NCBI GenBank assembly: GCA_016194585.1
Contig: JACQBG010000029.1
Location: 1-60,856, forward strand
Direction: 5' to 3'
DNA length: 60,856 bases
Source of the DNA: Gemmatimonadota bacterium
GTDB lineage: Bacteria > Gemmatimonadota > Gemmatimonadetes > Gemmatimonadales > Gemmatimonadaceae
Positions 1 to 9,032 of the stretch are shown here, one piece after another. How positions within the stretch are numbered: the first letter of the stretch is position 1; every line of letters starts with the position of its first letter. Under the pieces are notes generated by a model. It was given only the letters and a program-made list of their open reading frames with translations, was not told where the DNA came from and searched no databases. A program made the position numbers and the translations under genes.

Positions 1-1
1 G

Positions 2-1042
2 GGGTTCTCCAACTCGCGTCGAGTGAACAACGTCGATCTCCCCGTTTTCGTTCTCCCCGACACGAACAACGGGTTGCCGCAGCGCGGCGCGGGGATGGCG
101 ATCCGGCAGACGCAGCTGGGGTTGGCGGTCACGTCGCCGCAGGTGCTCGGCGCCAAGTTCGAAGGCGACCTCAACGTCGACTTCTTCGGCGGACAGCAGC
201 CGAGCAACGGCGGACGCACCTTCCCACTGCTGCGGCTGCGCACCACCCGCCTGCAGCTCACCTGGAAGAACGCGGACGTGATGGTCGGGCAGGAGACGCC
301 GCTCATCAGCGATCTCAATCCGATCAGCCTGGCCGCCGTCGGCTCGCCGGAGTTCTCGGCGTCGGGGAATCTGTGGCTCTGGCTCCCGCAAGTGCGAGCC
401 GGCGTGCACACGAGCGGCCCGCTGCGGTGGGGGGTGCAGGGCGCCGTGCTCGCTCCGACTTCAGGCGACCCTCAGGGACTGTTCGGCACGGACAACGATC
501 AGGCGGAGAAGTCGAGCCGCCCGTTCCTCGAGGCGCTGGCCAGCATGGCGTGGGGGGAGGACGAGACGGCCGGGGAGATCGGGATCGGCGTGCACCAGGG
601 CTGGTTCGCCACCAAGGGCGACTCGCTGCTCGTGAGCAGCGCCGTCGCGATGGACGCGAAGGTGCCGCTCAACAAGTGGGTCGAAGTGCGCGGCGAGGCG
701 TTCTCGGGGCAAGCGCTGAAGGGGCTCGGCGGCGGCGGCATCGGCCAAGGGTTCGGCGTGAACGGCGCGCCCGTGCACACCACCGGCGGGTGGGCGCAGG
801 TGAACGTGAAGCCGAACGCGCGCGTGCTGTTCGGCGCCGGCTACGGCTACGACGATCCTCGCGACTCCGACCTGCTCCCCGGTGGCCGGCTCAAGAACGC
901 GACGACGGAGCTGCACGTGCACTACCGTCCAGTGCAGCCGCTGGTGATCGGCTTGAGCTACCGCCGTCTCGAGACGACGTACGCCGCGAACGGCACGCTG
1001 GCGAACGACCACCTGAACCTCGCGCTCGGCTTCGAGTTCTGA
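2..1042 (+). CDS. Outer-membrane beta-barrel protein, porin-like, 5' truncated
   Basis: The frame is open from the window edge and stops at TGA 1040-1042, so the real start lies outside; GTG 23 is only the first in-frame start-like codon. About 346 residues are visible. They alternate short amphipathic strands (RLRTTRLQLTW, WGVQGAVLAP, TELHVHYRPV) with glycine-rich turns, and the chain ends LNLALGFEF, the terminal aromatic residue expected of proteins assembled by the BAM complex. The shape recalls DcaP-like trimeric porins that pass small solutes across the outer membrane, but no substrate can be named. It converges on the RNA methyltransferase gene across 42 bp. Confidence 0.7.
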   Translation, partial: GFSNSRRVNNVDLPVFVLPDTNNGLPQRGAGMAIRQTQLGLAVTSPQVLGAKFEGDLNVDFFGGQQPSNGGRTFPLLRLRTTRLQLTWKNADVMVGQETPLISDLNPISLAAVGSPEFSASGNLWLWLPQVRAGVHTSGPLRWGVQGAVLAPTSGDPQGLFGTDNDQAEKSSRPFLEALASMAWGEDETAGEIGIGVHQGWFATKGDSLLVSSAVAMDAKVPLNKWVEVRGEAFSGQALKGLGGGGIGQGFGVNGAPVHTTGGWAQVNVKPNARVLFGAGYGYDDPRDSDLLPGGRLKNATTELHVHYRPVQPLVIGLSYRRLETTYAANGTLANDHLNLALGFEF

Positions 1043-1084
1043 TTAGCGCCGGCGGCGCGCTCGGATGCCCGGGGTCGTGACCGC

Positions 1085-2245
1085 TCAGCCGCGCGAAGGC
1101 ACTTCGGCGGCGACGACCCGCACCGGGATGCCGCCGTTGCGGAACGACAGCATGTCGCGGAACGGGAGCCCCACCTGCGCGTCGAAGGCGCGGTCGGCGG
1201 AAAGGAAGGCGAGCGTCCAGCCCGCGCACTTCGCGCGCGCGACGTTGCCGAGCTGCGCGTAGAGGTTGCGCAGGGCGCCCTTGTCGCCGACGCGGTCGCC
1301 GTAGGGAGGATTCACGAGCACCAGCCCCGGTCCCTGGGGCGGCTCGACGGCGCTCAGCGCGCATTGCCGGAAGGCGATGTCGCCGGTGACGCCGGCCCGC
1401 TCGGCGTTCGCCTGCGCGGCGGCGATGGCGCCGGCGTCGCGGTCCGACGAGAGCAGCGGCACCGCGCACCGGTCGCGCGCGGCACGTCGCGCCGCGACGC
1501 GCGCCGCCGCCGGCACGCCGGCCGGCATCGTCGGCCACCGCTCGCAGGCGAAGCGCCGGCCGAGTCCGGGGGCGACGTTGCGCGCGATCAGCGCCGCCTC
1601 GATGGCGATCGTCCCCGAGCCGCACATCGGGTCGAGCAGGGGGCGTGTGCCGTCCCATCCGAGCGCGAGGAGGAGGCCGGCCGCGGTCGTCTCACGGATG
1701 GGCGCCTTCGCGGTGGCGAGCCGATAGCCGCGCCGGTGGAGCAGCTCGCCGGAGCTGTCGGCGCTGATCGTGCACACGTCGTGCGAGAGTCGCACGACGA
1801 ACAGTTGCGTGTCGGTGTCCGCCGGCGCGTCGTCGTCCCCCTCATCGCCCGCCGCGGCGGCGCGCGCGGCGGGAACCGCGCGTTCGATCGCCTTCGCCAC
1901 CCGCTCGGCGACGGCGTCGGAGTGATAGAGCCGCGACTTCCTGCAGGTCACGCGCAGCCGCACCTGCATGCCGGGCGCGACGAACTCGCTCCAGTCGACG
2001 GCGCGCGAGAGCCGCTCGAGTTCGTGGAACGCGCGGGCACGGAATTCCGCGACTCGCACGAGCACGCGGCTCACCGACCGCAGCGAGAGATTGGCGTGGA
2101 GCAGCTCGGCGGGCGTCGCCGAGAACGGGACGCCCCCCGGCTCGGCGGCGCGTGGTTCGATGCCGAGCGCCCGCAGCTCCTGCGCGGCGACGCGCTCGAA
2201 GCCCGGCGTGACGACGGCCCAGCCGTCATGGCGCGTGGGCGTCAT
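1085..2245 (-). CDS. THUMP-domain class I RNA methyltransferase (RlmL/YpsC-like)
   Basis: A 386-residue protein that should transfer a methyl group from SAM to a guanine base in RNA. The first ~170 residues look like the ferredoxin-like plus THUMP RNA-binding region (AVVTPGFERVAAQELRALG opens it). The catalytic half has the SAM motif DPMCGSGTIAIEAA near residue 202 and the target-base motif NPPYGDR near residue 309, as in COG0116 enzymes (23S rRNA m2G methyltransferase family). The ATG at 2245-2243 is chosen because it overlaps the stop of the upstream membrane glycosyltransferase as ATGA, which implies translational coupling. The exact RNA target cannot be read from sequence. Confidence 0.85.
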   Translation of the reverse strand: MTPTRHDGWAVVTPGFERVAAQELRALGIEPRAAEPGGVPFSATPAELLHANLSLRSVSRVLVRVAEFRARAFHELERLSRAVDWSEFVAPGMQVRLRVTCRKSRLYHSDAVAERVAKAIERAVPAARAAAAGDEGDDDAPADTDTQLFVVRLSHDVCTISADSSGELLHRRGYRLATAKAPIRETTAAGLLLALGWDGTRPLLDPMCGSGTIAIEAALIARNVAPGLGRRFACERWPTMPAGVPAAARVAARRAARDRCAVPLLSSDRDAGAIAAAQANAERAGVTGDIAFRQCALSAVEPPQGPGLVLVNPPYGDRVGDKGALRNLYAQLGNVARAKCAGWTLAFLSADRAFDAQVGLPFRDMLSFRNGGIPVRVVAAEVPSRG

Positions 2246-3684
2246 CGCGGGTCGCGGTGGAAGGGGACGGCGACGACGGAGTCGGTGCGGCCTTGCATGT
2301 CGTCCCACATGCCGGCGGCCGAGAGCGCGTCGCCCGTGCGATATCCGTGCCGGTGGAGGAGGACCGTCGGGGGCGGCCCCGGCGGCGGATGGTGCTCGCT
2401 CCAGACGAACCAGCCCTCGGTGGCGGTGAGCGCACTCGGCGACGGGGTGTACGCGACGTTCATGACGCCGCCCAGCCGCCGCGCCTGGAAGGCGAGGGGT
2501 CCCCCTTCGACCCAATTGCTCGTGAAGACGTCGGCGCGCCTCGGCGACGATGCGGCGACCATCTGCGCGGCGAGCCGGTCGTAGCGCACCTTCTCGGTGC
2601 CGTCGACGATCGCCGTCACGCTGAGTGCCGCGGGCCAGAGCGCGAACAGGATCGCGAACCGGCGGAGCGGCGCCGGCGGCGTCTCCGTCAAGGCGGCGGC
2701 CGTGAGCACCAGGAAGGGGACGGCACACGCCAGCACGTAGCGGGCCACCCAGATCGACATCGGCGTGAGCATGCTGACGGCGAGTACGATGAGGCTTGGC
2801 GCGAACGCCAGCAGCGCGAGCGGCGTGGTCGCGGGATTCGACCGCCGTGAACGCGTGACGTGCAGCGCGAGCAGGCCACCGAGCGCGACGAGCAGGGCGA
2901 GGTCGACGGCGATCCACGGCGAGCGGCCGAGGATCCAGCGATACGGGTCGAACAGGTCGCCGACGCTCGGGCGCGGGATCCAGCCCGCGTTGCCGAGCAC
3001 GTCCCCACTGCGCCGTGCGCGGCGTGCCACCAGCCAGAGCCAGGGGAGCAGCGAGCACGCGGTGACCGCGGCCGAGAGCGTGATGGCGCGCAGGCGGGCG
3101 CGTGCCCACCCGGCGGCGTCGATCCATTCCACGGCGACCACCACGCAACCGACGTAATGCGTGTTCACGAGGGCGACGTTCACCGCCGTGAGGAGCAGCA
3201 GGTCGCGGCGCGTCGCGCGCTCGCGCACGCGCAGCCAGAGCGCGAGCGACCATGCCGCGAGCAACGCGTACAGCGAGTAGTTCCGCAGTTCGTTGGAATG
3301 GAAGATGAGGGCCTGGCTCGCGGCGACGAGCGAGAGCGCGAGCGCCGTCGCCGCCGCGCCCAAGCGCGCGCGGCGGCAGATCGAGAGCACCGGCAGCGCG
3401 AGGAGGATGCCGAACAGGCAAGGGAGCAACCGCGACCACCAGAGCGAGTGGGGGCCGGCGGCGCGCCAGGCCCACAGCGCGAGGTAGAAGAGGGGCGGAT
3501 TGGTCTGGTCGTCCGCCTGCGAGACGACCATGTCGCGGAATGGCTGCGCGACGACGCCGAGGGTGAAGATCTCGTCGGTCCAGGGCGGCAACCGCACCAG
3601 CCACGGCAGGCGGAACGCGGCGAACAGCGCCACGGCGGCCCACGCTTCGACGCGTTCGCGCGCCGGCGTCGCGCGCTCAGTCAT
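2242..3684 (-). CDS. GT-C fold membrane glycosyltransferase (GT39/ArnT-like)
   Basis: A 480-residue multi-pass membrane protein. The first luminal loop carries the acidic pair WTDEIF (D37/E38) expected of dolichyl- or undecaprenyl-phosphate-sugar dependent GT-C enzymes, followed by QTNPPLFYLALW, a common PMT_2-family pattern. Roughly eight to ten hydrophobic segments follow, then a soluble C-terminal tail. Such enzymes move a sugar from a lipid carrier to protein or lipid on the outer face of the inner membrane. Donor and acceptor are unknown. The start ATG has no strong ribosome binding site. It is the first gene of a two-gene unit with the RNA methyltransferase, a pairing with no obvious functional logic. 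Confidence 0.75.
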   Translation of the reverse strand: MTERATPARERVEAWAAVALFAAFRLPWLVRLPPWTDEIFTLGVVAQPFRDMVVSQADDQTNPPLFYLALWAWRAAGPHSLWWSRLLPCLFGILLALPVLSICRRARLGAAATALALSLVAASQALIFHSNELRNYSLYALLAAWSLALWLRVRERATRRDLLLLTAVNVALVNTHYVGCVVVAVEWIDAAGWARARLRAITLSAAVTACSLLPWLWLVARRARRSGDVLGNAGWIPRPSVGDLFDPYRWILGRSPWIAVDLALLVALGGLLALHVTRSRRSNPATTPLALLAFAPSLIVLAVSMLTPMSIWVARYVLACAVPFLVLTAAALTETPPAPLRRFAILFALWPAALSVTAIVDGTEKVRYDRLAAQMVAASSPRRADVFTSNWVEGGPLAFQARRLGGVMNVAYTPSPSALTATEGWFVWSEHHPPPGPPPTVLLHRHGYRTGDALSAAGMWDDMQGRTDSVVAVPFHRDPR

Positions 3685-3689
3685 CGTGC

Positions 3690-3717
3690 GCCATCACGCG
3701 GGCGCCATCACGCGGGC
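3690..3717. repeat. Perfect 14-bp tandem duplication
   Basis: GCCATCACGCGGGC occurs twice head to tail at 3690-3703 and 3704-3717. The second copy contains the last codons and TGA stop of msrQ (minus strand); the first lies just past the stop, before the next gene at 3684. Because 14 is not a multiple of three, the duplication does not extend the protein, and it places a second out-of-frame TGATG just downstream. It looks like replication slippage. Confidence 0.8.
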
Positions 3718-4361
3718 GCTGCGGCCGCTCGCCTCGAGCGGCGTGCCAGTCGCCAGGCGAACAGCACCGCGAACCCGAGCGCGTACAGCAGCGGCTCGGT
3801 GACGTCCTTCTTCACCGACATCCAGAAATGGATCGTGCCGAGCACCGGCACGACGTAGGCGAGCCGGTGGAGCCGGTTCCATCGCGCGCCGCCGAGGCGG
3901 CGGATCATCCCCTTCGTGGACGTGAGGGCGAGGGGCATCATGCACACGAGGCCGGCCATCCCGATCATGATGTAGGGGCGCTTGGCCAGGTCCTTCGTAA
4001 GGTCGCCCCAGTCGAGCTGCACGTCGAGGAGCGCGTACGTGAGCCAGTGCAGCATCACGTAGGCGAAGGCGAAGAGGCCGAGCGTGCGCCGGTGCTTGGC
4101 GAGCCAGTTCCAGCCGGTCAGCTGGCGGACCGGCGTGACGGCGAGCGTGAGGAGGAGGAACCGCAACGTCCAGTCGCCGAGGAAGTGCTCCCCGTGCTTG
4201 ATGGGGTTCGATCCGAAGAAACGCGTGTCGCGCAGGATATCGGAGCCCATGGCGGCGACGGCGACGACGGCGGGCACGCACGCCGCGACGGCGAGCAGCG
4301 GGGTGAAGCCACGCGGCTCGCGGACGGCGCGCAGCCGCGTGCGGAAGGTCGATCCGTCCAC
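3708..4361 (-). CDS. msrQ: MsrQ, haem-binding membrane subunit of methionine sulfoxide reductase
   Basis: A 217-residue integral membrane protein of the ferric-reductase-like (YedZ) family. It passes electrons from the quinone pool or a flavin reductase to MsrP, which repairs oxidised methionines in periplasmic proteins. Six hydrophobic segments are visible, with haem-ligand histidine contexts at IKHGEHFLGDW, LAKHRRTLGL, YVMLHWLTY and RLHRLAYVVPVLGTIHFW. The start is a GTG (4361-4359) immediately after the msrP stop (TGAGTG), so translation is probably coupled. The length is normal for the family. The 3' end lies in a 14-bp tandem duplication. Confidence 0.93.
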   Translation of the reverse strand: MDGSTFRTRLRAVREPRGFTPLLAVAACVPAVVAVAAMGSDILRDTRFFGSNPIKHGEHFLGDWTLRFLLLTLAVTPVRQLTGWNWLAKHRRTLGLFAFAYVMLHWLTYALLDVQLDWGDLTKDLAKRPYIMIGMAGLVCMMPLALTSTKGMIRRLGGARWNRLHRLAYVVPVLGTIHFWMSVKKDVTEPLLYALGFAVLFAWRLARRSRRAAAAPA

Positions 4362-5306
4362 TCAGAAGTTCTTCCGCAGATCCATCCCCGCGTAGAGCGA
4401 CGCGACCTGGTCCTTGTAGCCGTTGAACATCAAGGTCGGGCGGCGGAGGAACTCGCCGATGCGGCGCTCCTTGGCCTGGCTCCACCGCGGATGGTCCACC
4501 TCGGGGTTCACGTTCGAGTAGAAGCCGTATTCCTGCGGGTTCGCCTCGTTCCAGGTGTTGCGCGGCTGCTTGTCGACCAGCCGGATGCGCACGATCGACT
4601 TGATCCCCTTGAAGCCGTACTTCCACGGCACGACGAGCCGCAGGGGCGCGCCGTTCTGGTTCGGGAGGTCGCGACCGTACACGCCGGTGGCGAGCAGGGT
4701 GAGCGGATGCATCGCCTCGTCGAGTCGCAGTCCTTCCACGTACGGCCACGGCAGTACGCCCGAGCGCTGGCCGGGCATGCGCTTGGGGTCGTACAGCGTG
4801 GTGAACTCGACGAACTTGGCCTGCGACGAGGGCTGCGCGCGCTTGAGCACGTCGGCGAGCGGGATGCCGCGCCACGGGATGACCATCGACCACGCTTCGA
4901 CGCAGCGGTGGCGGTAGATGCGGTCCTCGACGGCTGATGGCTTGAGGAAGTCCTCGAGCTGGTACTGGCCGGACTTCGCGACGAGGCCGTCGACCTGCAC
5001 GGTCCAGGGACGCGGGACGAATCCCTTCGCGTACTCCGCGGGATCCTCCTTGCCGGTGCCGAACTCGTAGAAGTTGTTGTAGCCGGTGACGTCCTTCCAC
5101 GGCGTCGGCTTGTCGTCGGGCTGGAGGCCGAACGGCTTGCCGACCGCCTGCGGCTCCTGCATCGCGCCGGCGTCGCGCGGCGCGAAGCCGGCGACGAGAC
5201 CGGCGCCGAGCAGTCCGGCGGCGGCGAGGAAGTCGCGCCGGTTCAGGTAGAGCGACTCGGGGGTCGTGTCCGACGACCGGAGGTCGTCGGCGCGGCGGAT
5301 CAGCAT
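4362..5306 (-). CDS. msrP: MsrP, periplasmic molybdopterin methionine sulfoxide reductase
   Basis: A 314-residue YedY-type oxidoreductase that reduces methionine sulfoxide in periplasmic proteins using a molybdopterin centre. The N-terminus carries a twin-arginine signal ([10 protein letters not shown] at about residues 23-32 followed by a hydrophobic stretch and AGA), so the folded protein is exported by Tat. The molybdenum-ligand cysteine sits in [16 protein letters not shown] near residue 134. [17 protein letters not shown] and [13 protein letters not shown] are further family signatures. It leads the msrPQ operon and has a good TATAAT box upstream. The ATG at 5306 gives the expected distance to the Tat motif. 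Confidence 0.95.
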   Translation of the reverse strand: MLIRRADDLRSSDTTPESLYLNRRDFLAAAGLLGAGLVAGFAPRDAGAMQEPQAVGKPFGLQPDDKPTPWKDVTGYNNFYEFGTGKEDPAEYAKGFVPRPWTVQVDGLVAKSGQYQLEDFLKPSAVEDRIYRHRCVEAWSMVIPWRGIPLADVLKRAQPSSQAKFVEFTTLYDPKRMPGQRSGVLPWPYVEGLRLDEAMHPLTLLATGVYGRDLPNQNGAPLRLVVPWKYGFKGIKSIVRIRLVDKQPRNTWNEANPQEYGFYSNVNPEVDHPRWSQAKERRIGEFLRRPTLMFNGYKDQVASLYAGMDLRKNF

Positions 5307-5332
5307 CTGCGGCTCCGTGGGGTGTCAACCAT

Positions 5333-5338
5333 ATTATA
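5333..5338 (-). promoter_or_regulatory. -10 box of the msrPQ promoter
   Basis: On the minus strand a perfect TATAAT lies 26 bp before the msrP ATG, inside the only AT-rich patch of the msrP/mscS divergent gap. No good -35 hexamer is found 16-18 bp further upstream, so this could be an activator-dependent or extended promoter. The same patch could serve mscS on the other strand, but less convincingly. Confidence 0.45.
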
Positions 5339-5391
5339 CATCGGCGCCCCGATTGGTTTCCGGACGAGAGGCACCCCCCACCACGCACGCC

Positions 5392-6453
5392 ATGACGCTC
5401 CCGACGTCGCTGAGCACCGTCTACTTCAACAACCCGCTGCGCGACTGGCTCGTCGCGATGGGTGGCGCGATCGGCTTCGCGCTCGCCGTGCAGGTGCTGC
5501 GCCGCTACGTCGTGCGGCACCTCGAGGCGGCGGCGGCGAAGACCGAGACGGCCGCCGACGATTACGCCGTCGAGCTGCTCAAGGCGATCCGCACGCCGCT
5601 CGTCGTCGCCGTCGCGATCGCGATCGCGGAGCGGTTCCTCGACCTCCCGCCGAGCGTCGACAAGGCGGCGACGAAGGTGATGATCGTCGCGCTCGCCTGG
5701 CAGGGGCTGCGCTGGGCGAACAAGTCGGTGGACTTCTGGGTCGGCCAGTACGAGGAGCGGAGCCGCGCGCACCTCGAGAAGTCGGCGCTCTCGGTGCTCC
5801 GCTTCGCCGGACGGCTCGCGCTCTGGTCGGTCATCATCCTCGTGGTGCTCGAGCAGTTCGACATCGAGGTGAAGACGCTCGTCGCCGGCCTCGGCGTGAG
5901 CGGCATCGCGATCGCGCTCGCCGTGCAGAACATCCTCGGCGACCTGTTCGCGGCGCTGTCGATCTGGCTCGACAAGCCGTTCGTCGGCGGCGACTCGATC
6001 GCCGTCGACCAGTTCGAGGGGACGGTGGAGCACATCGGGCTCAAGACGACGCGGGTGCGCAGCCTGAACGGCGAGCAGCTGGTCTTCTCGAACGCCGACC
6101 TGCTGCGGAGCCGCATCCGCAACTATTCGCGGCGCGAGGGGCGCCGGCTGGTGCTCATGCTGAGCGTCGCGCCGGCCACGCCGGCCGCCAGGCTCGCGCG
6201 GGTGAGCGGGCTCATCCGCGAGGCGCTCGACGCGGAGCCGCATGCGACGCTCGTGCGGACGCACCTGAACGGCGTCGGCGCGCTCGGCTACGAGTACGAG
6301 ACGGCGATCCTCGTGCCGCACCCCGACTACAAGCACGCGATGGAAGTGCGGGAGGCGGTGCTGCTCGCGATCTTCGAGCGTTTCGAGCGCGAGGGGATCG
6401 CGCTCGCCGGTCCCGTGCCGGCGCCGGCGGTGCCGACGCCCGGCGTCGCATGA
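5392..6453 (+). CDS. Small-conductance mechanosensitive channel (MscS family)
   Basis: A 353-residue inner-membrane channel that opens under membrane tension and releases solutes during osmotic downshock. Hydrophobic segments occupy the first half; the pore/beta-domain signature runs from LGVSGIAIALAVQNILGD through FAALSIWLDKPFVGGDSI to VRSLNGEQLVFSNADLL, the standard MscS core. A Pro/Ala-rich tail ends the protein. ATG 5392 is preferred over earlier in-frame codons because it matches the usual family N-terminus and lies downstream of the divergent promoter region. Its stop overlaps the next start as ATGA. Confidence 0.9.
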   Translation: MTLPTSLSTVYFNNPLRDWLVAMGGAIGFALAVQVLRRYVVRHLEAAAAKTETAADDYAVELLKAIRTPLVVAVAIAIAERFLDLPPSVDKAATKVMIVALAWQGLRWANKSVDFWVGQYEERSRAHLEKSALSVLRFAGRLALWSVIILVVLEQFDIEVKTLVAGLGVSGIAIALAVQNILGDLFAALSIWLDKPFVGGDSIAVDQFEGTVEHIGLKTTRVRSLNGEQLVFSNADLLRSRIRNYSRREGRRLVLMLSVAPATPAARLARVSGLIREALDAEPHATLVRTHLNGVGALGYEYETAILVPHPDYKHAMEVREAVLLAIFERFEREGIALAGPVPAPAVPTPGVA

Positions 6454-8255
6454 GCACGACCGGCGGCACACGCGACCCGTCCGCGCAAGGACCGTCTGCC
6501 CGAACACCTTCAGTCGCTCGTAGCACCGAGAGTGCCGAGTGGCTGCGCCGCGCGGCGTTCACGACGGTGATCGTCCTGGGTGCGCTCGACGCGTGGTTCT
6601 TCCGCAACTGGAACGTGAATCCCGACGGGGTCAGTTACTTCGACCTGGCGCGTGCCGTGGCGGCGCACGGGCCGGCAGCCGCGCTCAACGGCTACTGGAG
6701 TCCACTCTACCCGGTGGCGCTCGGCGTGCTCCTGAAAGTCGTCCGCCCCTCGCAGCTCTGGATGTATCCGCTCGTGCGCGCGCTGTCGTTCGCGATCTTC
6801 GTCGCGACGACCGTCGCCTTCGACCGGCTCGTCCGCGTCGCGTGCCGGCAGAGTCCGGCCTACCAGGGCGCGAGGCCGTGGGCGCGTGCCGCGACGATGA
6901 TCGCGCTGTGGGACGCGTACGCGCTGTTCGTGCTGAAGGGCGTCGGGCTCTTCCTCGCGACACCCGACATGGGGGTGGCGTTCTTCGTCTTCTGGGTGAG
7001 CGGGTCGCTCCTTAAATTGGCCGCGGCGCACCGCCGCGGGCGGTGGTGGGCGTGGTTCGGCGTGGTTCTCGCGGTCGGCTACTGGTGGAAGGCCATCCTC
7101 TTCCCCGTCGGCGGACTGGCGCTCCTCATCACGTTCGCGATCGCGTGGCGGCGACGCGACCCGGTGCGCGGTCCCGTGTGGGCGGCGACGACGTTCGGTG
7201 TGCTCGCGCTGTGTCTCATCGTGCCCGTCAGCCGACTCGCCGGACGACCGACGTTCAGCGAGACGGGGCGGCTGAACCAGCTGTGGTACGTGAATTGGGC
7301 GCCGTATTCGTGGTCGCTGTGCGTCGGCCCCGACGCGCGGTTGCCGCTCGCGCGCGTCAAGACCGTCCGCACCGACTCGGTGCTCGCCACGCGGCCGCGG
7401 ACGTGCGCGCTTCCCGACCGGTGGCCCGAGGCGACGTTCCCGATGTGGTACGACCCGTCGTGGTGGTATCGCGACACGAAGGCGTACGTGGACGTCGGCG
7501 AGCAGTGGCGGGCGGTGCGCGTCAACGTCAGCTCCCTTCGCGACGACTTGCACGACACGGCGCCGCTCTTCGCCGCGGGCATGCTCCTCGTCGCGATCGC
7601 GGCGCTCGCGACCTGGTCCTCGATGGGCAACGCGTGGCCTCTCGCGTTGCTCTCGGCGGGAGCGACCGCGTTCTACCTGCTCGTGTACGTCGAGTTTCGG
7701 CACGTCGCGGCATTCTTCTCCATCGCCGTCATCACCGGGCTGTTCGCCCTCCTCGCCGATCGCGGGCGCTGGCGTGTCGCGCTGCTCGCCGCGGTCGCCG
7801 CGGCCGGCGTCGCCGACCTCGCGCGGTCGGCGACTCGCATCGCCGTCACGGAGATCGCGATCATGCGTCACGAGATACGCGGCGACCCGCGCCCGGAGCA
7901 GCTGACGCTGCGCGTCGCACGCGAACTGGCGGCCAAGGGACTCCTACCCGGCGACCGCCTCGCGACCGTCGGGACGCTCTGGAACACCGACTGGGCGCAG
8001 CGCGGAGGCTTTCGCGTGCGCGCGTACGTGCCCGAATACACTGTCGACATCCTGCACACGCTCGACGACCTGCGCGATCCGTGCCGCCTCTCCGCGTGGA
8101 CCGATGCGCTGGCCCGCGACCGAATCGACGCGGTCGTGTTGTCCATGCCGAAGGGCGAGCGCGCACCGTCCGCATTCGAGCCGCTCGACGACACGGGCTA
8201 CTACCTGCTCCGGATCGGGCGCGTGGAGCGCCCCGTGGACTGCCCGGGCACGTGA
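6450..8255 (+). CDS. Multi-pass membrane protein, probable GT-C glycosyltransferase
   Basis: A 601-residue protein with a short hydrophilic, Ser/Thr-rich N-terminus, then about ten hydrophobic segments and a soluble C-terminal domain of ~150 residues. The stretch NVNPDGVSYFDLARAVA followed by YWSPLYPVALGVLL resembles the first periplasmic loop of GT39/ArnT-type enzymes, where an acidic residue binds the lipid-linked sugar. I do not recognise a characterised member, so donor and acceptor stay open. ATG 6450 overlaps the mscS stop (ATGA), suggesting co-transcription with the channel. It could also be a non-enzymatic relative of the family. Confidence 0.6.
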   Translation: MSTTGGTRDPSAQGPSARTPSVARSTESAEWLRRAAFTTVIVLGALDAWFFRNWNVNPDGVSYFDLARAVAAHGPAAALNGYWSPLYPVALGVLLKVVRPSQLWMYPLVRALSFAIFVATTVAFDRLVRVACRQSPAYQGARPWARAATMIALWDAYALFVLKGVGLFLATPDMGVAFFVFWVSGSLLKLAAAHRRGRWWAWFGVVLAVGYWWKAILFPVGGLALLITFAIAWRRRDPVRGPVWAATTFGVLALCLIVPVSRLAGRPTFSETGRLNQLWYVNWAPYSWSLCVGPDARLPLARVKTVRTDSVLATRPRTCALPDRWPEATFPMWYDPSWWYRDTKAYVDVGEQWRAVRVNVSSLRDDLHDTAPLFAAGMLLVAIAALATWSSMGNAWPLALLSAGATAFYLLVYVEFRHVAAFFSIAVITGLFALLADRGRWRVALLAAVAAAGVADLARSATRIAVTEIAIMRHEIRGDPRPEQLTLRVARELAAKGLLPGDRLATVGTLWNTDWAQRGGFRVRAYVPEYTVDILHTLDDLRDPCRLSAWTDALARDRIDAVVLSMPKGERAPSAFEPLDDTGYYLLRIGRVERPVDCPGT

Positions 8256-8370
8256 GGCGCCACCGCGGGGAGCGCGTGGCTCACCGCGTCCGGGTCCGCA
8301 CGCCTCGACTCTTACGAGAGCACCCGACAGATTGAAGGATCGAACCACGTCCCCTACCCGGAGCTCCCCC

Positions 8371-8808
8371 ATGCCCGACAAGCCCCAGGATTTCGCCAGC
8401 CACCGCCGCTACCACCCCATCTGGCACTTCGTCGCGGCGCCGATCATCCTCCTCAACGTGATCGCGACGGCGTACTACGCCTACCGCCACCCGACGCGAT
8501 TCAACATGTGGGAAGTGGTGATGGCGGTCGGCATCCTCCTCGCCGTGTTCGCGGCGCGCGTGCAGACCGTCACCGTGCAGAACCGGCTCATCCGCCTCGA
8601 GATGCGCCTTCGGCTGCGCGAGCTGCTCCCGGCGGCGATGCACGCCCGCATCAACGACCTCACCGTCAATCAGCTCGTCGGCCTGCGCTTCGCCAGCGAC
8701 GCCGAGCTGCCGGCGCTCGTCGAGCGGTGCCTGAAGGGGGAGTTCACGGGACCCGACGACGTGAAGAAGGTGATCACGGCCTGGCAGGCCGACTGGGTGC
8801 GCGCGTGA
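8371..8808 (+). CDS. DUF6526-type small membrane protein
   Basis: A 145-residue protein of unknown function. Two hydrophobic helices (residues ~18-36 and ~46-66) are followed by a charged segment rich in NRLIRLEMRLRLREL and a soluble tail containing LTVNQLVGLRFASDAELP and a C-terminal WQADWVRA. This arrangement matches the conserved DUF6526 family found mainly in Bacteroidota, Acidobacteriota and Gemmatimonadota. The ATG at 8371 has GGAG 7 bp upstream. Its stop overlaps the GTG start of the CDGSH protein, so the two are co-translated. No enzymatic motif is visible. Confidence 0.75.
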   Translation: MPDKPQDFASHRRYHPIWHFVAAPIILLNVIATAYYAYRHPTRFNMWEVVMAVGILLAVFAARVQTVTVQNRLIRLEMRLRLRELLPAAMHARINDLTVNQLVGLRFASDAELPALVERCLKGEFTGPDDVKKVITAWQADWVRA

Positions 8809-9032
8809 CCGCACCGGTCACGATCACGGTCCGCAAGAACGGCTCTCTCCTCGTGACGGGCGACGTGCTGTTGCTCGATCACGAGGGGCAGCCGATCGAG
8901 CGCCCGGCGGGCAAGCCCAACATGGCGCTCTGCCGGTGCGGCCATTCGCAGCGGAAGCCGTTCTGCGACGCGTCGCACAAGGCGCACGGGTTCATCGACC
9001 CACCCGACGCGCCGGGCACCGTCGCGCCGTGA
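8805..9032 (+). CDS. CDGSH-type iron-sulfur protein (variant CDASH motif)
   Basis: A 75-residue protein with the mitoNEET-like cluster motif at its centre: CRCGHSQRKPFCDASH supplies three cysteines and one histidine for a redox-active 2Fe-2S cluster. The family consensus at the end of the motif is C-D-G-[ST]-H; here glycine is alanine. The N-terminal half forms beta strands (VTITVRKNGSLLVTGDVLLL). It starts with GTG 8805, overlapping the previous stop by GTGA, and its own stop overlaps the plsC GTG. Likely roles are electron transfer or cluster transfer; no partner is evident. Confidence 0.85.
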   Translation: MTAPVTITVRKNGSLLVTGDVLLLDHEGQPIERPAGKPNMALCRCGHSQRKPFCDASHKAHGFIDPPDAPGTVAP

